Assembly (NCBI RefSeq): GCF_001908725.1
Contig: NZ_CP018725.1
Location: 4,712,001 to 4,776,000 of the forward strand
Reading direction: 5' to 3'
From: Xanthomonas vesicatoria ATCC 35937
GTDB taxonomy: Bacteria; Pseudomonadota; Gammaproteobacteria; Xanthomonadales; Xanthomonadaceae
DNA length: 64,000 bases
Part shown: in pieces, positions 58,718 to 64,000 of the stretch
Layout of the letters: the number at the start of each line of letters is the position of its first letter
How positions within the stretch are numbered: position 1 is the first letter of the stretch
Position numbers and translations under genes: made by a program
Notes under the pieces: generated by a model
Told to the model about the DNA's origin: nothing
Databases searched by the model: none
What the model saw: only the letters and a program-made list of their open reading frames with translations

Positions 58718-59112
58718 TGCATCTGAGCCGCGTGCGTGGTTGGCTGCGCAAGCGCCGCTGCACACGCTTGCCACATTGATGCACACAACGTCGATACCGC
58801 GGATTTGATCAGTGCCTGGTTGGAGTCGCGGTGGTCGTCTTGGAATCCAACTTCTAGAAGATGCGTGAGCTGCACGCAGTCTGGAGTGCAGTCGCTCAAC
58901 ATCCGAAGTTTTCTGCGCTGTTTCTTTGCCCGATGGCTGCGCGCATGCGCGCTGCTGATCGCTTTTCGATACGTTTTGCCGAAAACGTTTTCCTGAATGG
59001 TGAGCCAGCCACGTGCCTCCAACGCGCGTTTTCATCATGTGCCAGTCGCGTGGCGCTGTTTATCCTCGCCTCCACGATTGAGTGCCGGACGATCCGGCGA
59101 TAGGAGAACACC
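58718..59112. other. Intergenic region with nested palindromes
   Basis: Nearly 400 bases upstream of the OmpA-like lipoprotein gene contain no convincing ORF. Two overlapping palindromes (58971-58992) are the notable feature. AGGAG near 59102 is the ribosome site of the next gene. Confidence 0.55.
58971..58992. promoter_or_regulatory. Nested palindromes, candidate operator
   Basis: ACGTTTT-GCCG-AAAACGT (58971-58988) overlaps GAAAACGTTTTC (58981-58992), both perfect inverted repeats. They lie about 120 bases upstream of the OmpA lipoprotein gene. The centred ACGT core is like LacI-family operators. Confidence 0.4.
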
Positions 59113-59838
59113 ATGTCCTCAGCAGTCACCAAGAGTCTTGCCGTTGCGCTGGCCAGCGCCATCGCGTTGTCCGCCTGCGCGACCGGCGGCTCGTATGTGC
59201 AGCGCGACCAATACGGCGACCAGACGCAACAGCAGAACCGGACCGGCCGCAATGCGCTGATCGGTACCGCGATCGGGGTGGCTGCAGGTCTGCTGACTGG
59301 CGACAGCGCTACCGAGCGTCGTCAGCACGCCATGGTCGGCGCCGGTATTGGCGCACTCAGCGGTGCGGCCGTGGGCCAGTACCAGGACCGCCAGGAACGC
59401 GCGTTGCGCGAGCGCACGGCCAACACCGGTATCGACGTACAGCGCCAGGGCGACAACATCACCTTGAATCTGCCCGACGGCATCACGTTCGACTTCGGCA
59501 AGTCTGCATTGAAGCCGCAGTTCTACAGCGCACTCAACGGTGTTGCCTCCACGCTGCGCGAGTACAACCAGACGATGGTAGAAGTGGTGGGCCATACCGA
59601 TAGTGTCGGCAGCGACGCGGTAAACCAGCGCCTGTCCGAAGAGCGCGCCGGCGCGGTCGCACAATATTTGACCGCACAGGGCGTGCAGCGCGAACGCATG
59701 GAGACCATGGGCGCCGGCAAGCGCTACCCGATTGCCGACAACAGCACCGACGCCGGCCGCGCGCAGAATCGTCGGGTCGAGATCCGTCTGATTCCGCTGC
59801 GCGCGGAAGGCGCTGCCAGCAATACCGGCATGCGTTGA
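59113..59838 (+). CDS. OmpA-family lipoprotein with glycine zipper (YiaD-like)
   Basis: The 241-residue protein has a lipoprotein signal with lipobox LSAC, a glycine-zipper segment (GTAIGVAAGLLTG and GAGIGALSGAAVGQY) and a C-terminal OmpA peptidoglycan-binding domain (TFDFGKSAL, VVGHTDSVGSDAVNQRLSEERA and NRRVEIRL). This is the YiaD layout. It should tie the outer membrane to peptidoglycan. AGGAG precedes the ATG, and a terminator follows at 59891-59921. Confidence 0.93.
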   Translation: MSSAVTKSLAVALASAIALSACATGGSYVQRDQYGDQTQQQNRTGRNALIGTAIGVAAGLLTGDSATERRQHAMVGAGIGALSGAAVGQYQDRQERALRERTANTGIDVQRQGDNITLNLPDGITFDFGKSALKPQFYSALNGVASTLREYNQTMVEVVGHTDSVGSDAVNQRLSEERAGAVAQYLTAQGVQRERMETMGAGKRYPIADNSTDAGRAQNRRVEIRLIPLRAEGAASNTGMR

Positions 59839-59890
59839 GCACGAGGCAATGACTTGCGGCGGGTTGATTTGACTAGCCCGTGATGTATCG

Positions 59891-59921
59891 AAAAACAGGC
59901 CGCGAAAGCGGCCTGTTTTTT
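59891..59921 (+). terminator. Intrinsic terminator after the OmpA lipoprotein gene
   Basis: AAAAACAGGCCGC pairs with GCGGCCTGTTTTT around a GAAA tetraloop, with a terminal T tract. Confidence 0.88.
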
Positions 59922-60340
59922 GCCTTGCGTTTCCATGATCAAAAGCGGCTGATCGGCGTTTGGGCTGCAAGGCCTTGCCGGCCCACCCTCGCGGAACACG
60001 CTGCAAGTACGTCCCTGGAAGCTCTGGCGCGGCATCCATGCCGCTCAAGGTCCCGCGATGGTGAGCTGGCAAGGACCTGTCGAGTTAGTCGGTGCGTAGA
60101 GGTATCAAAAAAGCAGCAGCTACCTCTCTGGTGCGGTGAGGCCACCACACATTCACTAACTAGGCTTCTGATCTAAAGAGTTCCGGGACCTTTGTTGCTC
60201 ACCGGCTTGGCGCTACATCGCTTAGATGCAACACGCATTGGCATTCAACCATCGCTCGCAGACGTACCCTCGTCCGCCCGTTGGGGACCTTCTCCCGATG
60301 GGAGAAGGATTACTCCACTGAGGGACTGCTTGAATCGGTC
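59922..60340. other. Gene-free interval between convergent genes
   Basis: About 420 bases separate the OmpA terminator and the 3' end of the LysR gene. They contain one dispersed repeat (60266-60308). I see no supported ORF or RNA. Confidence 0.55.
60266..60308 (-). repeat. Dispersed intergenic repeat, copy 3 (inverted)
   Basis: Its minus strand reads CCTTCTCCCATCGGGAGA and later GGGCGGACGAGGGT, a clear relative of 6395-6440 in the opposite orientation. Confidence 0.6.
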
Positions 60341-61375
60341 TTACGCCGTGGCGTTTTCCAGAATGCGCTTGCCCTCGGCGCGCAGTTCCGCGTCTGCGCC
60401 CACTTCGACTTTCGCGTCGTTGTCGGCTTTTTGCGCGGCCAATCGTGCCGGGCATTGCGCCATCATGTAGTCCGCGTCGAAGTTCATCCGCGTTACCAGA
60501 AAGTCCACGAACGCACGCACTTTGGGCGACACCAAGCGCCCGCCGGCAAACACTGCGTTGAAGTCCACCTCCGGCCCGGTCCAACCAGCGAGCACGCGGC
60601 GCACCAGTCCCGATTGCACGAACGGTTTGGCCATCACATCACCGGTCAGCAGCAAGCCTTCGCCGCACAACACCGCGCCGTTGAGCGCGGCCGGGTCATT
60701 GGCCACCATCAGCGGATTGACCGGGAAATCGCGCACGTCGCTGCCGTCGCTGAGCGACCAGAAGAAGCGGTTGTTGTGCACGTTGCGGTTCTTGCGCAAC
60801 GCCAGCGTGCGATGGAATTGCAGCTCGTCCGGATGCAGCGGCTCGCCATAGCGTTCGATGTAGGACGGGCTGGCGAACACCTGCGTGCGCAGGCTGCCGA
60901 GCTTGCGTGCGACCAGGTTCGAATCGGGCAGGGCACCGACGCGCAGCGCCAGATCGGCTTCGCCGCCGATCAGGTCCAGTTTTTCGTTGCCCAGATGCAT
61001 GTCCAGCTGGATTTCCGGGTATTGCGCGTGGAATTCGCCCAGCAACGGTGCGATCCAGGTAATGCCCAGCGAATACGGCACGGTGAATCGCAGCCAGCCG
61101 CGTGGGCCGGACTGCAATTGCCCAACCGCGCTTTCGGCTTCTTCCAGTTCGCGCGCGATGCGCTGGCAATGCTCGTGATACACCGAGCCGGCTTCGGTCA
61201 GGCCGATGCGTCGCGTGGTTCGGTGCAGCAGGCGTGCACCCAGGCGCGTTTCCAGTTCCTGCACCTTGCGACTGACAGTGGTCTTGGGCAGGCCAAGCGC
61301 ATTGGCGGCGGCAATAAAGCTGCCTTGTTCGACCACCTTGACGAAGATGAGGGTGTCGTTGAGATCGTGTGTCAT
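60341..61375 (-). CDS. LysR-family transcriptional regulator
   Basis: The 344-residue protein has the LysR winged helix at the N terminus (DTLIFVKVVEQGSFIAAANAL and LPKTTVSRKVQELETRLGARLL) and a type 2 periplasmic-binding-like effector domain. It belongs to the AaeR/PA-type subgroup with TTRRIGLTEAG after the helix. A C-terminal extension rich in Ala, Asp and Glu goes beyond the usual 300 residues. It is divergent from the SDR/RND operon, as MexT is from mexEF, so it may activate that operon. Confidence 0.92.
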   Translation of the reverse strand: MTHDLNDTLIFVKVVEQGSFIAAANALGLPKTTVSRKVQELETRLGARLLHRTTRRIGLTEAGSVYHEHCQRIARELEEAESAVGQLQSGPRGWLRFTVPYSLGITWIAPLLGEFHAQYPEIQLDMHLGNEKLDLIGGEADLALRVGALPDSNLVARKLGSLRTQVFASPSYIERYGEPLHPDELQFHRTLALRKNRNVHNNRFFWSLSDGSDVRDFPVNPLMVANDPAALNGAVLCGEGLLLTGDVMAKPFVQSGLVRRVLAGWTGPEVDFNAVFAGGRLVSPKVRAFVDFLVTRMNFDADYMMAQCPARLAAQKADNDAKVEVGADAELRAEGKRILENATA

Positions 61376-61728
61376 GGGACTGCCTTCCGGGGGTCAGGAG
61401 GGATTAGACCGCTTACGGGACGATTATTCCCCTAAATCCGGACTAATCAAGTGCTGCTTTGAGGCCTAGCTTATGCAGCATCCCTTCAACGCAGGAGCAC
61501 GGCCATGTGGTTGTGCGATGTCTTCGGCTTGTCCTCCAACTCTCGTAGCGCCATTGAAAGCGCCTTCGATCCGGTGGTTTCCCCGGCAAGAAGCCCGCGC
61601 GGCAGCGTTTCGCGTGGCTTTGCCGCTTCGCCGAAGCGGCAGGCCGGCGGCGCACCGATGCAGCGGACTGGACTGCAAGCGCGCTGGGTGCAGCGCGGAA
61701 TTGTCCCGATGTCGGGAGTGAAAGTCCC
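61376..61728. other. Divergent control region LysR / SDR-RND operon
   Basis: The 353 bases hold a cluster of GATTA/TAATC half sites (61402-61448) and no convincing gene. A frame at 61505-61732 is Arg/Ser-rich and out of frame with the SDR gene; I do not support it. Confidence 0.55.
61402..61448. promoter_or_regulatory. Candidate LysR binding sites
   Basis: GATTAG (61402-61407), GATTAT (61422-61427) and CTAATC (61443-61448) are spaced about 20 bases, with the last two forming an inverted pair. Two-turn spacing fits LysR tetramer binding at a divergent promoter. Tentative. Confidence 0.4.
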
Positions 61729-62502
61729 ATGACCGGGATGGTCCAATCCGAAACTGTCGTGCTCGGCGGTGCGGGTAACGTGGGTGCCGGGATCGTCACC
61801 GCGCTGCTCGACGCCGGCATGCCAGTGCTGGTGATTGGACGCGATGCTGCCAAGCTCGACGCGCTGCGCGCGCAGCATGGCAATGCGCCGTTACTGGAAA
61901 CCCTGCAAGGCTCGGTGGCCGATGACGCCTCGGCGCAGGCGCTGGCCGCCGACTTGGCGCAGCGCCCGCGCCCGTTGGGTGCGGTGATCGCCAGCCTGGG
62001 TAGCCCGCTGAAGGCCGGGCGCCTGCTGGATCGGCCGGTGACAGCACTGCGTCGGCGCCTGGAGCGCGACGTGCTGCCGCATCTGGCCGCTGCACGGCAT
62101 CTGTTGCCGCTGCTGGCCGAAGCCGACGGTGGCGGCCGTTATCTGTTGCTGGGCAGCCCGTGCGCGCTCCGCGCTTGGGCGGCGCACGGCGACGTCTCGG
62201 TGGCCGCCGCCGCTATCCGCATGCTGGCCCAGGTGCTGCATGAAGAAGCCAAACCGCTGGGCGTGCGCGTGCATCTGCTCTCGGTCGAACAACCGGTGTG
62301 TACGCCGGGCCGGGCCAAGGACGCATGCCCGGAATGGATTCGCGCAGTGGACGTCGGCCGCGCTGCCGTCTCGCTCATTACCGGGCCTGGCCAGCCCGGA
62401 CAACCCATCGTGACCGTCAGCCGTCGTCTTTCTACTGCGCCGTCGGTGGATCGGCTGGCCGGTCTGCATTTGCCCATCCCCACTCGAGAGATCTCTCCAT
62501 GA
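61729..62502 (+). CDS. SDR-like Rossmann protein lacking the catalytic Tyr-Lys
   Basis: The 257-residue protein begins with an NAD(P)-binding motif VVLGGAGNVGAGIVTALLDAGM, then VIGRDAAKLDAL, as in short-chain dehydrogenases. Where SDRs have Tyr-x3-Lys it reads HGDVSVAAAAIRMLAQ, with neither residue present, though the preceding LLLGSP keeps a Ser. It may be a redox-inactive sensor or bind nucleotide only. Its stop overlaps the RND adaptor start as ATGA, so it is translated with the pump. A weak start region means ATG 61738 is also possible. Confidence 0.82.
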   Translation: MTGMVQSETVVLGGAGNVGAGIVTALLDAGMPVLVIGRDAAKLDALRAQHGNAPLLETLQGSVADDASAQALAADLAQRPRPLGAVIASLGSPLKAGRLLDRPVTALRRRLERDVLPHLAAARHLLPLLAEADGGGRYLLLGSPCALRAWAAHGDVSVAAAAIRMLAQVLHEEAKPLGVRVHLLSVEQPVCTPGRAKDACPEWIRAVDVGRAAVSLITGPGQPGQPIVTVSRRLSTAPSVDRLAGLHLPIPTREISP

Positions 62503-63689
62503 CCCCGAACGCCACCCCGTTCCGTTTTCCCATGCGTACTGTTCTGACGGGCGCCGTGCTCGCGGTCGTGCTTGCTGCCTGCGGCGGTGGCGCTGCGCAG
62601 ACCGGCGCGCCGCCACCGCCCAGCGTCAGCGTCGCTCCAGTGCTGATGAAGGAGATCAGCCAGTGGGACGAATTCAGCGGTCGCATCGAGCCGGTGCAAA
62701 GCGTCGAGTTGCGTCCACGCGTGTCCGGTTACATCGACCAGGTGAACTACACCGAAGGCGCCGAAGTAAAGAAGGGCGATGTACTGTTCACCATCGACGA
62801 TCGCAGCTACCGCGCCGATTTCGCCCGTGCCAACGCAGCACTGGTGCGGGCTCGCACGCAGGCTACGCTGGCGCGCAGCGAAGCGGCACGTGCCCGTAAA
62901 CTTTCCGACCAGCAGGCCATTTCCACCGAGACCTGGGAGCAGCGGCGCGCTGCGGCCGACCAGGCCGATGCCGATCTGCTGGCCGCACAGGCGGCGGTGG
63001 ACACCGCCAAGCTCAATCTGGACTGGAGCCGCGTGCGCGCGCCCATCGACGGCCGCGCCGGGCGTGCGATGGTCACCGCCGGCAACCTGGTCACCGCCGG
63101 CGACAGCGCCAGCGTGCTGACCACGCTGGTGTCGTTGGACAAAGTGTTCGTCTACTTCGACGCCGACGAAGGCACCTTCTTGCGCTACTCGCAGATGGCC
63201 CGCAACGGCGAGCGTCCGGACGAACGCGGCGGCGAATTGCCGGTGCGCATCGGCCTGGTCGGCGAGCAAGGTTTTCCGCACGCCGGGCGCGTGGATTTCC
63301 TGGATAACCAGGTGACCCGCAGCACCGGCACCATCCGCGTGCGTGCGGTGCTCGACAACGCGCAGCGGCAGTTCACTCCGGGCCTGTATGCGCACGTGCA
63401 GTTGCTGGGCAGCGGCCAGTTCAAGGCCATGCTGGTCGACGAAAAAGCCGTGCTGACCGACCAGGACCGCAAGTACGTGTACGTGGTCGACAAGGATGGC
63501 AAGGCGCAGCGACGCGATGTAGAGCTCGGTCGCAGTGCCGACGGGCTGCGCATCGTGCGCAAGGGTCTGGCCGCCGGCGACCGTGTCGTGGTCGACGGTG
63601 TGCAGAAGATCTTCATGCCCGGCATGCCGGTCGATGCCAAGGCCGTGGCCATGGCGCCGGCGGCGGACAAACGTACCGCCTCGAACTGA
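62499..63689 (+). CDS. RND efflux membrane-fusion lipoprotein (MexE-like)
   Basis: The 396-residue adaptor has lipobox VVLAAC (Cys near residue 28) and the RND-MFP layout: SVELRPRVSGYIDQVNYTEGAEVKKGD barrel-sandwich start, a coiled alpha-hairpin (RARTQATLARSEAARARKLSDQ) and SRVRAPIDGRAGRAMVTAGNLV. EGGGELPVRIGL-type sequence is followed by the C-terminal VYVVDKDGKAQRRDVELG. It connects the inner-membrane pump to an outer-membrane channel. It overlaps the SDR gene by four bases; the pump starts 105 bases later. MexE, AcrA or TtgA types all remain possible. Confidence 0.94.
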   Translation: MTPNATPFRFPMRTVLTGAVLAVVLAACGGGAAQTGAPPPPSVSVAPVLMKEISQWDEFSGRIEPVQSVELRPRVSGYIDQVNYTEGAEVKKGDVLFTIDDRSYRADFARANAALVRARTQATLARSEAARARKLSDQQAISTETWEQRRAAADQADADLLAAQAAVDTAKLNLDWSRVRAPIDGRAGRAMVTAGNLVTAGDSASVLTTLVSLDKVFVYFDADEGTFLRYSQMARNGERPDERGGELPVRIGLVGEQGFPHAGRVDFLDNQVTRSTGTIRVRAVLDNAQRQFTPGLYAHVQLLGSGQFKAMLVDEKAVLTDQDRKYVYVVDKDGKAQRRDVELGRSADGLRIVRKGLAAGDRVVVDGVQKIFMPGMPVDAKAVAMAPAADKRTASN

Positions 63690-63794
63690 TCCATCGCTGC
63701 ATCGCGCTTTCGACCCCCGGCCTGATGACCAGGCCGGCCCGGGGCCGCTGTGCCGCGCCGCCACCCGGCGGCAACCTCTTTCAGGACCACCCCA

Positions 63795-64000
63795 ATGGAC
63801 TTTTCCCGTTTTTTCATCGACCGGCCGATCTTTGCCGCGGTGCTGTCGATCATCATCTTCGCGGCCGGCCTGATCGCCATGCCGCTGTTGCCCATCAGCG
63901 AATACCCCGAAGTGGTACCGCCGAGCGTGCAGGTGCGCGCGGTGTATCCGGGCGCCAACCCCAAGGTCATTGCCGAGACCGTCGCCACGCCGCTTGAGGA
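63795..64000 (+). CDS. RND efflux pump permease, 5' part (continues beyond window)
   Basis: The first 68 residues are present: MDFSRFFIDRPIFAAVLSII is the canonical HAE-1 RND N terminus with the first transmembrane helix, followed by LPISEYPEVVPPSVQV and YPGANPKVIAETVATPLEE in the porter domain. The pump uses proton motive force to export drugs through the adaptor upstream. No outer-membrane gene is in the window, so it either follows or is shared. Confidence 0.95.
   Translation, partial: MDFSRFFIDRPIFAAVLSIIIFAAGLIAMPLLPISEYPEVVPPSVQVRAVYPGANPKVIAETVATPLE

Noticed and set aside
61505..61732. 75-codon frame before the SDR gene, considered as another leader peptide
   Set aside because: It has no biased amino acid run and no terminator/antiterminator follows it.
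1..64000. CRISPR array, prophage, IS element or secretion-effector cluster
   Set aside because: No regularly spaced repeats, transposase, phage structural or secretion genes are visible; the repeats seen are short intergenic ones.

Overview
The window is a GC-rich (roughly 64 percent) gammaproteobacterial chromosome segment. Gene content, lipoprotein-rich envelope functions and short dispersed GC-rich intergenic repeats point to Xanthomonas or a close Lysobacteraceae relative. The genus is inferred from family resemblance, not from a search. Almost all of it is ordinary core chromosome: I see no prophage, IS element, CRISPR array or integrated island. It holds 55 protein genes that I support (two cut by the window edges), one tRNA-Leu, and several clear terminators and operators.

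Layout. 1-2.7 kb: 3' end of dapE, then asnB behind an Asn-rich leader peptide and a terminator/antiterminator. 2.7-9.2 kb (minus): beta-helix lipoprotein, TonB-dependent siderophore receptor with a Fur box, penicillin-acylase-family hydrolase. 9.4-13.8 kb: bacterioferritin, thiopurine methyltransferase, a small orphan gene and parC, whose 3' end is partly duplicated. 13.9-19.6 kb: an AraC regulator divergent from a marR-OMF-emrA-emrB efflux operon with a clear operator. 19.8-27.9 kb: exported orphan, tRNA-Leu(CAG), GH3 beta-glucosidase, M14 peptidase, POT peptide transporter, rhomboid protease. 28-37.4 kb: small orphan, GNAT, lipoprotein, MarR, peptidyl-dipeptidase, glutathione peroxidase, ferredoxin-NADP reductase, a marR-ABC exporter pair and a divergent VOC protein. 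37.6-47.9 kb: class I fumarase, Cys-rich exported protein, GST, Tat-type beta-carbonic anhydrase, phospholipase A, DUF456, cold-shock protein, two glycine-zipper envelope proteins, a cytochrome, TcdA, TatD. 48-59.8 kb: acyl-CoA dehydrogenase, DUF3857/transglutaminase membrane protein, GST, a second asparagine-synthetase-like enzyme, FMN reductase, dnaB, photolyase, OmpA lipoprotein. 60.3-64 kb: LysR divergent from an SDR-like gene coupled to an RND efflux adaptor and pump (pump cut by the window end).

The most interesting signal is upstream of asnB (733-885). A 29-codon ORF carries seven Asn codons and ends just before a strong intrinsic terminator. A 13-nt segment inside the ORF is identical to the 3' arm of that terminator, so it can pair with the 5' arm and form an antiterminator. 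The geometry is that of ribosome-mediated attenuation, here apparently sensing asparagine, which I do not know as a well-characterised leader-peptide class.

Other themes are peptide use (M14, POT, Dcp, penicillin acylase), thiol and oxidative defence (GPx, two GSTs, Fpr, FMN reductase), and three separate drug-efflux loci each beside its own MarR or LysR regulator.
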